Below are positions 1 through 8,549 of a DNA stretch of 64,000 bases, one piece after another (position 1 is the stretch's first letter; every line of letters begins with the position of its first letter). The notes beneath the pieces are model-generated. The model ran no database searches. It was not told where the DNA came from and saw nothing but the letters and a program-made list of their open reading frames with translations. The position numbers were made by a program, and so were the translations under genes. The DNA is from G051132615 sp051132615 (lineage in GTDB: Bacteria > Pseudomonadota > Gammaproteobacteria > Burkholderiales > Neisseriaceae): contig NZ_CP152375.1 in assembly GCF_051132615.1 (NCBI RefSeq), forward strand, positions 1,860,001 to 1,924,000. The letters run 5' to 3'.

Positions 1-633
1 GCTAAGGGTAAAGTCACAGGTTACAGCGTTGGCTTATATGGCACTTGGTTTGCGGATGAAGCCCAAGGTAAAGGTTTGTATGTAGACAGCTGGGCTCAAT
101 ATGGTTGGTATAAAAACAAAATCAGTGGTGAAGCCCAAGTGAATAAAGAAGATAAATATGATTCTAATAGCTGGGCGGTATCCTTAGAGGCAGGCTATGG
201 TATACATTTAGCCACACGAGGCAATACAGAGATCATGTTGACACCACAGGCACAAATTGCTTATACCAATTACAGTGCGGATGATTATAAAGATGGGAAC
301 AATCTAAAAATCACAGGAGACAAAGCCAGCGGTATTCATACACGCTTAGGAGCACGTTTATATGGACGTGCATTAGAAGGTTATTCAGCAAAACCGTACT
401 TAGAGATTAACTGGTTACATGATACAGCAAAAAATTCAGCTCAATTTGAAGGTGGTCGAGGTGGCTCTATGGAGTTAAAAGATGGGGTGCCAAAAGATAA
501 GGCTGAAGGAAAGATGGGTTTGCAAGGTACGATTGCCAAGAACTGGAAGGTATGGGGTCAAGTTGGTGCTCAATGGGGTGGAAAAGGTTATACACGTTAT
601 GAAGGTCAGGCTGGCTTGAATTATCAGTGGTAA
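1..633 (+). CDS. Autotransporter outer-membrane beta-barrel domain (3' part only)
   Basis: The frame is open from the first base of the window, so the gene begins upstream and only the last 210 codons are seen. The sequence is made of alternating, aromatic-ending strands (YSVGLYGTWF, YVDSWAQYGWYKN, SWAVSLEAGYG, PYLEINWLHD) and finishes with a terminal strand GQAGLNYQW, the aromatic C-terminus expected for BAM-dependent outer-membrane barrels. This fits the C-terminal translocator of a pertactin/AIDA-type type V secretion autotransporter. The passenger domain, and so the function, lies outside the window. A strong terminator follows the stop codon. The barrel assignment is secure; the adhesin or enzyme identity cannot be given. 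Confidence 0.85.
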   Translation, partial: AKGKVTGYSVGLYGTWFADEAQGKGLYVDSWAQYGWYKNKISGEAQVNKEDKYDSNSWAVSLEAGYGIHLATRGNTEIMLTPQAQIAYTNYSADDYKDGNNLKITGDKASGIHTRLGARLYGRALEGYSAKPYLEINWLHDTAKNSAQFEGGRGGSMELKDGVPKDKAEGKMGLQGTIAKNWKVWGQVGAQWGGKGYTRYEGQAGLNYQW

Positions 634-649
634 TGTTTTCTTGTATCAA

Positions 650-684
650 AAGCTGCTTGAGTGTAATTTCAAGCAGCTTTTTTT
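650..684 (+). terminator. Intrinsic terminator after the autotransporter gene
   Basis: An 11-bp stem (AAGCTGCTTGA pairing with TCAAGCAGCTT) with an 8-nt loop is followed by a run of T, 17 bases after the stop codon. It separates the autotransporter gene from the creBC genes. Confidence 0.85.
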
Positions 685-732
685 ATGGTAAAGATGTTAT
701 TATTTGGAAATATTTTTTAATTGGTTTGGGTG

Positions 733-1416
733 ATGAGTAATCAAATTTGGCTAGTAGAAGATGAACAAGCTATAGCAGATACCTTAATTTATGTATTAGA
801 GCAGGATGGCTTTTCTGTACGATGGTTTGATCGTGGAGAAACCCTATTAGATGCACTTAAAAAAGAGCAACCAGATTTAATGATATTAGATATAGGTTTA
901 CCTGATATTAATGGTTTTAGTTTGAGTAAAAAAATACAGACTCAAAAAGATATCCCTTTTATTTTTTTAACGGCCAGAAGTGAAGAGGTAGACCGTATTG
1001 TAGGGTTGGAAATAGGTGCAGATGATTATATCGCTAAACCATTTTCACCACGAGAAGTCAGTGCTAGGGTGAGAACTGTTTTACGCAGGGTAAGTCGACA
1101 GGCCCCTCCTTCAGGTACTAAAGATTTAGGCGCTTTTGTTTTGAATGAAGATGGCGCATCTATTGCTTATCATCAAGTGGTTTTATCTTTAACCCGTTAT
1201 GAGTTTTTATTATTGAAGACCCTTATTCTTGCGCCTAATAGGGTGTTTTCACGTCAGCAATTAATGGATTTAATTTGGGGTTCTGAAGACAGTATTGATC
1301 GAACGGTTGATACCCATATTAAAACCGTTAGAGCAAAACTTAAAGCAATAGCACCTGAACAAGATCCAATTTTGACTCATAGGGGGCTAGGTTACAGCTT
1401 GAGTATACGAAAATGA
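733..1416 (+). CDS. creB: Response regulator CreB
   Basis: OmpR/PhoB-type two-component regulator of the carbon source/cell-wall responsive Cre system. The receiver domain (residues 1-120) has the acidic pocket VEDE (9-11), phospho-acceptor D53 in MILDIGLPD, and the LTARSEEVDR and DDYIAKPFSPRE segments characteristic of CreB. The C-terminal winged helix (about 130-227) includes LTRYEFLLLKTL and RTVDTHIKTVRAKL. The longest open frame begins with TTG at 721, but the ATG at 733 gives the family N-terminus MSNQIWLVEDE and is preferred. It overlaps creC by 4 bp (ATGA), so the two are translationally coupled. Known role in the family: activates creD through TTCAC direct repeats, one of which is present ahead of creD here. 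Confidence 0.95.
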   Translation: MSNQIWLVEDEQAIADTLIYVLEQDGFSVRWFDRGETLLDALKKEQPDLMILDIGLPDINGFSLSKKIQTQKDIPFIFLTARSEEVDRIVGLEIGADDYIAKPFSPREVSARVRTVLRRVSRQAPPSGTKDLGAFVLNEDGASIAYHQVVLSLTRYEFLLLKTLILAPNRVFSRQQLMDLIWGSEDSIDRTVDTHIKTVRAKLKAIAPEQDPILTHRGLGYSLSIRK

Positions 1417-2846
1417 AAATCAGCTTTCGGTTTCTATTGTTCTTTTTTTTACTGGTTGCGCTCATAGGTTATTTTATTTTGAATATTTTTGTTCAGGAAA
1501 TAAAACCAGGTATTCGTCGTGCAACAGAAAATACCTTGGTTGACACAGCCAATACGCTGGCACAGTTTGCTGCTCAGGATATGCAGGATCATACTTTAGT
1601 AAATGGTCGTTTTACTCAGGCATTTAGTCAACTCAATCAATACCCGATTGGTGCCAAGATTGATCGTTTAATTAAAAACCGTACTGAATATCGAGTGTAT
1701 ATTACTGATGAAAAAGGTATTGTGATTTTTGATTCTGCTCATAAGGACTTAGGACAGGATTATTCTCGTTGGAATGATGTATACCTGACTTTACGTGGAA
1801 AATATGGGGCCAGAAGTTCAAAAAGCGATCCTGATGATGAAACAAGTTCGGTTATGCATGTGGCCGCACCAATAAAAGTGGATGGCCGTATTGTTGGTTC
1901 TTTAACCGTTTCCAAACCGAATAAGGAAATGGCTTTAGTGATTAAAGAGGGCGAACGTCGTATTAAAGTAGCGGGTGTGATTTTATTGTGTATTGCTTTG
2001 CTTTTAGGGTTATTTTTTGTTTTGTGGATCAATCGCTCGCTTAAAAAATTGGAGCATTATGCAACTGATGTGACAGAGGGGAAAAAAGTAGGTGTACCGA
2101 AAATGGATAGCCCTGAGTTGGATAAGCTTGCTCAAGCTTTAGAACAAATGCGCACAAAGTTAGAGGGAAAAGGCTATATAGAACAATATGTTCATACGTT
2201 AACTCACGAATTAAAAAGTCCTTTAGCTGCGATAAAAGGGGCGGCTGAAATATTGCAAGAGCATCCACCACAACAAGCGCAAGATAGATTTTTAGCCAAT
2301 ATTTTGCAACAAAATGAACGCATGCAGCAATTAATTGATCGTATGTTGTTGCAAGCAAAAGTAGAAAGCTTAACCCATATTAGTTTTGAAACAGTTAATT
2401 TGAATGAATTGATTGAGAACGTTATTTGTGAAAAAGAGCCTCAATATCAGTTAAATCAGGTTGAGCTTCAATTTCAAAATACATCTCTTGAGGAAGAACG
2501 AGTTGTACGGGGTGACGCTTTATTGCTGCAACAAGCATTGAGTAATTTATTGGATAATGCTTTAGATTTTACGCCTCAAGCAGGAATTGTTCGTGTAGGT
2601 ATTGAGCAAAATGGCCGCATGTACGAGATCAGTATTCATGACTCTGGTCAGGGGATTCCTGATTATGCTTTAGCCAGAATCTTTGAACGTTTTTATTCTT
2701 TACCAAGACCTCATAAAGCAAAAAGCACTGGACTGGGTTTAAGTTTTGTTTGGGAAGTGGCATTACTGCATAAAGGCCGCGTTTCATTAAGTAATCATCC
2801 TGATGGTGGTGCCTTAGCTATTTTATCTTTGCCTGTAAAAGATTAA
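1413..2846 (+). CDS. creC: Sensor histidine kinase CreC
   Basis: Inner-membrane sensor kinase partner of CreB, 477 residues, close to the usual length of about 475. A first TM helix (about 5-28) is followed by a periplasmic sensor region (about 30-185), a second TM (about 186-206), a HAMP-like linker, and a dimerisation/phospho-acceptor domain with H265 in LTHELKSPLAAIKGAAEIL. The ATPase domain has an N-box (LLDNALDF), a G1 box (DSGQGIPD) and a G2 box (STGLGLSF). In Aeromonas the orthologue (BlrB) controls chromosomal beta-lactamases; in E. coli CreC responds to growth conditions and cell-wall status. It is co-translated with creB. Assignment is secure; the stimulus in this organism is not visible. 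Confidence 0.95.
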   Translation: MKISFRFLLFFFLLVALIGYFILNIFVQEIKPGIRRATENTLVDTANTLAQFAAQDMQDHTLVNGRFTQAFSQLNQYPIGAKIDRLIKNRTEYRVYITDEKGIVIFDSAHKDLGQDYSRWNDVYLTLRGKYGARSSKSDPDDETSSVMHVAAPIKVDGRIVGSLTVSKPNKEMALVIKEGERRIKVAGVILLCIALLLGLFFVLWINRSLKKLEHYATDVTEGKKVGVPKMDSPELDKLAQALEQMRTKLEGKGYIEQYVHTLTHELKSPLAAIKGAAEILQEHPPQQAQDRFLANILQQNERMQQLIDRMLLQAKVESLTHISFETVNLNELIENVICEKEPQYQLNQVELQFQNTSLEEERVVRGDALLLQQALSNLLDNALDFTPQAGIVRVGIEQNGRMYEISIHDSGQGIPDYALARIFERFYSLPRPHKAKSTGLGLSFVWEVALLHKGRVSLSNHPDGGALAILSLPVKD

Positions 2847-2853
2847 TACGAAC

Positions 2854-2891
2854 TTCACCTATTCTTCACATTTACTTCATTTGTATTTCAT
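2854..2891 (+). promoter_or_regulatory. Cre-tag array upstream of creD (four phased TTCAY half-sites)
   Basis: A perfect CreB target TTCAC-N6-TTCAC spans 2854-2869 (TTCACCTATTCTTCAC). The pattern continues at the same spacing with TTCAT at 2876-2880 and TTCAT at 2887-2891, giving four half-sites exactly 11 bp apart, one helical turn each. The site lies between the creC stop (2846) and the creD start (2936), where CreB is known to act in other bacteria. The first two half-sites match the published cre/blr-tag; a role for the other two is inferred. Confidence 0.85.
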
Positions 2892-2935
2892 ATTCAGTTT
2901 GTATGCTGATGGTCAATTACCTTTGGAGCATTGAT

Positions 2936-4291
2936 ATGTTGAAGCGTCTTTCTGTTGTGGCTAAGTTGGCGGTGATTGGTGTTATTATCATCATTTTAGT
3001 CGTTTTGAGTAATATTATTTATCACACTATTTCTGAGCGAGCTTATTATAAAAATTCAGTATTAGAGAAAATTGCACAAAGTAATAGTGGGCCACAACGA
3101 ATTATTGGCCCTATTTTAGTGTTACCATTTAAGTATGATCTCGAACAAGTTGAGGTGAAAACAGGTAAAAAACGATGGGTTCCAACATCAGAAACCCGTT
3201 ATGTTTTACCTGAAAAACTTTCGGTAGATGGCGATATACAAGTTAAGTCGCTTAAGCTAGGTATTTATCAGGGGCAACTTTATACAGGTGATTTGAGTTT
3301 TAATGGTCAGTTTGGTCAAATTAATTATGATGATTTAAAAGGATATAAAAATCTGAAAATTGATCCTTATGTCATGGTTATGGTGTCTGACCCAAGAGGA
3401 ATTATAGGTTTATCTACTTTTAATCTCAATAAAAGTGCGCAAAAATTTGATGCAGGTGTCAATAATAGCCGTTTTAGTAAAGGCGTTCATGCCCCATTTT
3501 TAGCTCAATTACTCAATACAACTAACGATTTTGATTTTGTGCTATCTTTACAGGGAACCAGTAATTTATCTGTTGTGCCTTTGGGTAAGGAGTCGGAATT
3601 TTCTTTGACCAGTAATTGGCCACATCCAAGTTTTATTGGTAATGGTGTGATTGCACCTGAAAGCAGATCCGTTGATGCTCAAAAGGGATTTGATGCAAAA
3701 TGGAAAAATACTTGGTATGCCAATAATTTAAATGAAATATTTGTACAGCAAATGGCACAAGGTGGTATTGTTTTTGAACAAAACTCTTATTCAAATGATG
3801 TGCCTAGTTTTGCTGTGAATTTAATTGAAACAGTTGATCAGTATCAGTTAAACGAACGTTCAGTGAAGTATGCTTTATTGTTTATTGGTTTAACATTTAT
3901 TGGTTTTTTCTTATTTGAAGTCATGTCCAAAGTTCGGGTACACCCCGTTCAATATGGTTTAGTGGGTACAGCGTTGGTTCTATTTTATTTGATTTTGTTG
4001 GCTTTTTCTGAACAAATTGGTTTCTTCTATGCGTACATTTGTGCCGCTTTAGCATGTAGTATCTTAATTGGTTTTTATTTAAGTGCAGTGTTAAAAAGTT
4101 TAAAATACAGCCTTATGTTTACATCAGGTTTACTGGCATTGTATGCATTACTCTATTTTATTTTACAGTCTGAAGACAATGCTCTATTTTTAGGCAGTAT
4201 TTTGTTATTTGTTGTATTGGCAGTGATTATGTTGATTACACGTAAGATAGATTGGTACCAGCTATCCAGCAATAATCAAAAACATGAATGA
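2936..4291 (+). CDS. creD: Inner-membrane protein CreD
   Basis: The main CreB regulon member in studied species, linked there to envelope integrity and beta-lactam or colicin tolerance; its biochemical role is unknown. The start was moved from 2903 to the ATG at 2936 because GGAG stands 8 bases before it and MLKRLSVVAKL matches the family N-terminus. There is one N-terminal TM helix, a large periplasmic domain (about 30-305) with SGPQRIIGPILVLPF and SNWPHPSFIGNG, and then about five TM helices ending in RKIDWYQLS, all typical of CreD. It follows creC and is separated from it by the cre-tag, so it probably has its own inducible promoter. Confidence 0.95.
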   Translation: MLKRLSVVAKLAVIGVIIIILVVLSNIIYHTISERAYYKNSVLEKIAQSNSGPQRIIGPILVLPFKYDLEQVEVKTGKKRWVPTSETRYVLPEKLSVDGDIQVKSLKLGIYQGQLYTGDLSFNGQFGQINYDDLKGYKNLKIDPYVMVMVSDPRGIIGLSTFNLNKSAQKFDAGVNNSRFSKGVHAPFLAQLLNTTNDFDFVLSLQGTSNLSVVPLGKESEFSLTSNWPHPSFIGNGVIAPESRSVDAQKGFDAKWKNTWYANNLNEIFVQQMAQGGIVFEQNSYSNDVPSFAVNLIETVDQYQLNERSVKYALLFIGLTFIGFFLFEVMSKVRVHPVQYGLVGTALVLFYLILLAFSEQIGFFYAYICAALACSILIGFYLSAVLKSLKYSLMFTSGLLALYALLYFILQSEDNALFLGSILLFVVLAVIMLITRKIDWYQLSSNNQKHE

Positions 4292-4313
4292 AAATTGTTT
4301 GTTATAAAATATA

Positions 4314-4346
4314 AATACCTTATCTGTTTTAGGATAAGGTATTTTT
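4314..4346 (+). terminator. Intrinsic terminator after creD
   Basis: An 11-bp stem AATACCTTATC / GATAAGGTATT with a short loop is followed by TTT, just after the creD stop. It separates creD from the downstream VIT/vWA gene. Confidence 0.8.
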
Positions 4347-4450
4347 GATTTCTGGTTTGATTCTCGTTTATCAATATATGGTGTCGTGATATTATTCTTA
4401 AAAAGAATTTTTAATTATATTTAAATCACTTTAAATTTTTTGGGGGTACT

Positions 4451-7387
4451 ATGTCTTTGTGCAGAAAGTTTGCTTATGTGTTTTCTGTTTTGATTTTAAG
4501 TTATACTATGCAGTTATCTGCTATGGTGATGCCTAAAACAGTGATTGAACCAATAAATATTGTCATCAATAATCCTCAGGCAAAACAACACATTCAATTA
4601 CAGAGTGTTAAAATTAATGGTGTCATTATAGGTTCAGTTGCTAAAACTCAGGTTGAATTCACTTTATATAATCCCAATGCTATTGATTTAGAAGGCCAGT
4701 TGCAGTTCCCCTTAATCGCAGGGCAAACAGTGAATGGCTTTGCATTGGATATTAATGGTCAATTGCGTGATGCTGTCGCTGTTGAAAAAGCAGTTGGGCA
4801 GCAAGTCTTTGAAGACATTACCCGAACAAAAGTAGACCCTGCATTATTAGAAAAAAACAGCACTAATTTTTATAAATTACGGGTTTATCCTATTCCAGCT
4901 AAAGGGGCTCGTACTGTTCGCCTAGATATAGTACAAGACTTAAATGTGGTGGATAAGAAACAATTAGTTTTTCAGTTTCCATTGATGTTCTCGGAACAAG
5001 TACAGCATTTACAGGCAAAATTTACCATCAATCAATTGAGTGAAGGAGTTGATGCATCTATAGGTGCAAAGGCCTTAACTGTATCTAAAAATAAAGGAAA
5101 CAGTGAGGTTTTGATCAATGAGAAAAATTATAAATCTCCATCTGAGTCCTTACAAATTAAGGTTCCAGCCTATTTAAACAAACCAATTATCAGTACGCAA
5201 GAGTTTCAAGGGCAAACGTATTTCTATGCTCAGATTCCAGCACCACAAAGTGTTCATGCCCTACCACGAGTGGCCCCTAAAAATATAGCCATTATTTGGG
5301 ATGCTTCCGCTTCAGCACAAGCACGTAATCATGTAAAAGAATTAGATTTATTAGAACAATACTTTAAGAAGATACAGAATGTTCAAGTAAAATTACTTGT
5401 TGTGCGTGATCAGGCAGAGCCTATTCAAAATTTTGATATTATTCAAGGCAATTGGCGTGAGCTTCGTCGTACTCTAGAAAAGATGGTCTATGATGGTGCA
5501 ACCAATGCTGAGGTTATGCGTGTACCAGATAAAGTAGATGTCGCATTTTTATTTACAGATGGTCTGTTTAATTTTGGTTCAGGTGTTTTTCCAGACACAA
5601 ATATACCTTTATATGCTATGAGTGCATCTGCTGGTGCGGATGATGGGTTATTGCGTCAGCTTGCTCAAAAAAATGGTGGCGCTTATTTGGATTTATTAAA
5701 GATATCTCTTGTTGCAGCCCTTGAGTCTTTACAGTTAAGGCAAGCTTATGTATCTGAGCTATCTGCTGAAGGCGCCAGTGAATTGAATATTTTAAGTCCA
5801 ATTGCTGAAAATGGCTATTATCTTGTTACAGGTATCTTAAATCAGCCACGGGCGAGCTTACATTTAAAGATTCAACAACCCGATGGGACGATTAGTAATA
5901 GCACAATTGAACTGAATAATGAAGAACTCAAACAGGATCATTTTGCGGCGGCGGCATGGGCTAGCATGTTGGTCAATAAGTTATCTGCTAATACACATTT
6001 GAATCAAGCTCAGATCGTGCGTTTAGGCAAACAGTTTGGATTGTTAACTCAATATACATCACTTATTGTGTTGGATAATGTATCAGATTACGTGCGTTAT
6101 GAAATTGAACCGCCAGCTGAGTTATTAACAGAATACCGCCAACGGCTAGCAGATGTAGTGCAGGAGAAAAAACAAACGCAGCAAGAACATATTGATCGGG
6201 TGGCACAACAGTTTAAGCAGAAACAAGCTTGGTGGGATCAAAAATTTCCAAAAGGAAACATACCTAAAATTAACATCAATAAGCGAAAGGATTTAGCAGG
6301 GCGAGGCGGTAATGAAGCATATGAAGATAGTACAACGGATATAATAGCTCAAGCTATAGAGGTACCTGCAACCATGGCAGAACCGACTGATATGATGGAG
6401 GCAGAAGCTATCCCCCCTGTGCCCACTGCAAATAAAGCTGTAGCAAGACAATTAGGTTTAAATGGTAACACGCAACAAAGTGCTTCTATTCAACTCAAAA
6501 AATGGACACCAGATGAACCTTATATCAAGAGATTAAAAGCAGCTAAAGCAGAAGATCTATATGCTATTTATTTGGATGAAAAGCCAAGTTATGCCAATAG
6601 TACGGCATTTTTCTTGGATGTATCTGATTTCATGTTTGAAAAAGGACAAAACCAACTGGCTTTGCGTGTTTTATCAAATTTAGCTGAAATGAATTTAGAA
6701 AATCGTCATATTTTAAGGATATTAGGCTATCGTTTATTACAAGCCAAACAATACCCTTTAGCCATTCCTATTTTCGAACGAGTAAAACAATTAAGTCCAA
6801 ATGAACCACAGTCATGGCGCGATTTAGCCTTGGCCTTAGATCAGGCAGGACAAAAGCAAGAAGCCATTAATCAGCTGTGGGCAGTAGTGAGCACACCTTG
6901 GCATGACCGTTTCCCAGAAGTAGAACTAATCGCATTGGCTGAACTAAATGCAATTGTTGCTGCCGCACCGACTTCTTTAGATGTCAGCCAAATAGATAAA
7001 CGTTTATTACGCAATTTGCCTCTAGATTTACGAGCCATCTTGGCATGGGATGCAGATAATACAGATATTGATTTATGGGTAACAGATCCTAATGGAGAAA
7101 AGGCTTATTATGCCCATCCGTTGACTTATCAAGGGGGGCGTATGTCACGCGATTTTACTGGAGGATATGGGCCAGAAGAGTTTTCTTTAAGGCAGGCTAA
7201 ACCCGGTAAGTATATTGTAGAAGCTCAGTTTTATGGACACAATCAGCAAATTGTGGCACCTGCAACAACTTTAATGCTGACTTTAACAACCCATTTTGGA
7301 CAAAAAAATCAGAAGGATGAACAAGTGATTTTACGTTTAAAAGGTGCAAAAGAAAAAGTGGTGGTAGGAGAGTTTGTGATTAAATAA
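4451..7387 (+). CDS. Exported VIT / von Willebrand A / TPR / DUF2135 protein
   Basis: A 978-residue protein with a signal peptide (about 1-24, cleavage near QLSA). A VIT (inter-alpha-trypsin inhibitor) domain covers about 35-165 with the typical PLIAGQTVNGFALDINGQ and VYPIPAKGARTVRLD segments. A vWA-like domain (about 270-420) has an atypical metal site: DASASA replaces the DxSxS pattern. A middle coiled region is rich in Q and K (about 560-620). TPR-like repeats lie at about 710-830 (ALRVLSNLAEMN, PLAIPIFERVKQLSPN), and a C-terminal DUF2135 beta-domain at about 880-978 (WDADNTDIDLWVTDPNGEKAYYAH). RBS GGGGG stands at 4441-4445. It probably acts in the periplasm or at the envelope as a protein-interaction factor. 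The function is not known; proximity to creD is suggestive only, as a terminator lies between. Confidence 0.8.
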   Translation: MSLCRKFAYVFSVLILSYTMQLSAMVMPKTVIEPINIVINNPQAKQHIQLQSVKINGVIIGSVAKTQVEFTLYNPNAIDLEGQLQFPLIAGQTVNGFALDINGQLRDAVAVEKAVGQQVFEDITRTKVDPALLEKNSTNFYKLRVYPIPAKGARTVRLDIVQDLNVVDKKQLVFQFPLMFSEQVQHLQAKFTINQLSEGVDASIGAKALTVSKNKGNSEVLINEKNYKSPSESLQIKVPAYLNKPIISTQEFQGQTYFYAQIPAPQSVHALPRVAPKNIAIIWDASASAQARNHVKELDLLEQYFKKIQNVQVKLLVVRDQAEPIQNFDIIQGNWRELRRTLEKMVYDGATNAEVMRVPDKVDVAFLFTDGLFNFGSGVFPDTNIPLYAMSASAGADDGLLRQLAQKNGGAYLDLLKISLVAALESLQLRQAYVSELSAEGASELNILSPIAENGYYLVTGILNQPRASLHLKIQQPDGTISNSTIELNNEELKQDHFAAAAWASMLVNKLSANTHLNQAQIVRLGKQFGLLTQYTSLIVLDNVSDYVRYEIEPPAELLTEYRQRLADVVQEKKQTQQEHIDRVAQQFKQKQAWWDQKFPKGNIPKININKRKDLAGRGGNEAYEDSTTDIIAQAIEVPATMAEPTDMMEAEAIPPVPTANKAVARQLGLNGNTQQSASIQLKKWTPDEPYIKRLKAAKAEDLYAIYLDEKPSYANSTAFFLDVSDFMFEKGQNQLALRVLSNLAEMNLENRHILRILGYRLLQAKQYPLAIPIFERVKQLSPNEPQSWRDLALALDQAGQKQEAINQLWAVVSTPWHDRFPEVELIALAELNAIVAAAPTSLDVSQIDKRLLRNLPLDLRAILAWDADNTDIDLWVTDPNGEKAYYAHPLTYQGGRMSRDFTGGYGPEEFSLRQAKPGKYIVEAQFYGHNQQIVAPATTLMLTLTTHFGQKNQKDEQVILRLKGAKEKVVVGEFVIK

Positions 7388-7403
7388 TTATGTGTTATTT
7401 GAA

Positions 7404-7429
7404 AAAAGCCAACTTATAAGTTGGCTTTT
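7404..7429. terminator. Bidirectional terminator between convergent genes
   Basis: The perfect inverted repeat AAAAGCCAACT / AGTTGGCTTTT with a 4-nt loop lies between the stop of the VIT/vWA gene and the stop of the CDF transporter. It has T runs on both strands and can serve both. Confidence 0.85.
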
Positions 7430-7432
7430 ATT

Positions 7433-8338
7433 TTAGACAATCCACTTTTTATCACCAGTAAAGGAAATGGTTAACCAACGTTGTCTATTTGCTTTACCAA
7501 GAGCATCTGCAATTTCTTGCCGAATATTGTCTAAGGTTGCTACAGTGTTAATTGGAAAATCTGCAGCTAATACTATGTGAATCTCAATAACATGTGCACG
7601 GCCATCTTTTTGAACATAGCTAGCATATTCTTTAAAATGGTATTTTTGTTTGAAGTGCTCCATGGTTTCGGTGACTTTTTCATTTAAATAGTCTGGTGCC
7701 ATCCCCAATAAGTCTTTAATTGAAGGGTGTAAAATTTTAATTGAAGGTGGAATCATACTGAGTGATAAAACAATTAAAATAATGGGATCGACATAAGCGG
7801 ACCACTGTGCTAAGCCATGATTGGACAATTGCCAAGCAAGTATAAAACTGATCAGTAAGCCAACAGATAACATGGCATCAACCAACCAACTGATGTTATC
7901 AAAATGGACTAAAGGCGATTTTAATGTTCGGTTTTTGTGTTTGACATAGAAAAAATAGGAGAAGTCAGCAACAGTGAAGAAAATTGCATAACCAATAGCC
8001 AAGCCAAATTCTACTTGGCGACCGCCATCCAAAATACCAAAAATACCATTTAAAAAAGCGTAGACAGAAATAAGTAAAATAAAACTGCCTTCAATAATGA
8101 GCACTAATGGCTCTAAACGCCAAAAACCAAATTGGAATGTACGACTAGACTCTCTTTTGATCAGAACTGCTGTACCAACCATCAAAATTTTGATGAACGT
8201 TGCAACAATAGAGAAAAAACCATCGAATAAAATAGATTGTGAGCCAGAAAAAAAACCAATGGTGATACCGAGTATTGCGACAATAAACATCAGAAGCATG
8301 GACTGTTTGAGCAGTTTTTGCTCCAAATTTTTTTGCAT
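7433..8338 (-). CDS. Cation diffusion facilitator (CDF) family divalent metal transporter
   Basis: A 301-residue inner-membrane exporter of divalent cations (Zn, Fe, Mn or similar) by proton antiport. It has six TM helices in residues 10-205. The metal-site aspartates are visible in TM2 (LFDGFFSIVAT) and TM5 (WLVDAMLSVG). A cytoplasmic C-terminal ferredoxin-like domain follows (about 205-300: RAHVIEIHIVLAADF). The TM2 site has D but no clear H, so the ion cannot be chosen from sequence. Monocistronic; about 180 bp of AT-rich sequence separates its start from the dnaE terminator. Confidence 0.85.
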   Translation of the reverse strand: MQKNLEQKLLKQSMLLMFIVAILGITIGFFSGSQSILFDGFFSIVATFIKILMVGTAVLIKRESSRTFQFGFWRLEPLVLIIEGSFILLISVYAFLNGIFGILDGGRQVEFGLAIGYAIFFTVADFSYFFYVKHKNRTLKSPLVHFDNISWLVDAMLSVGLLISFILAWQLSNHGLAQWSAYVDPIILIVLSLSMIPPSIKILHPSIKDLLGMAPDYLNEKVTETMEHFKQKYHFKEYASYVQKDGRAHVIEIHIVLAADFPINTVATLDNIRQEIADALGKANRQRWLTISFTGDKKWIV

Positions 8339-8516
8339 AAATTAAATAATCCTCTTTTTATGAACACTTGATTATTATACAGAAATAATTGAATATTTGG
8401 AATGAAATTTTATTTATATGTTATTTAATATTTAAAATAATTTATAAAATTAAAATGATATATAAATGATTAATAAATTATTTGATATGCTGGATATGTG
8501 ATCATGATATGTACTT

Positions 8517-8549
8517 AAGAAAAAAGGCTCTTAATGAGCCTTTTTTCTT
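8517..8549 (-). terminator. Intrinsic terminator of dnaE
   Basis: A 14-bp perfect stem AAGAAAAAAGGCTC / GAGCCTTTTTTCTT with a 5-nt loop overlaps the dnaE stop codon. On the minus strand the stem ends in a U tract. Confidence 0.85.

Noticed and set aside
1760..2358. Minus-strand open frames inside creC (and similar frames inside dnaE, ffh, ftsH and others)
   Set aside because: They are shadows of well-supported genes, with no RBS and low-quality composition.
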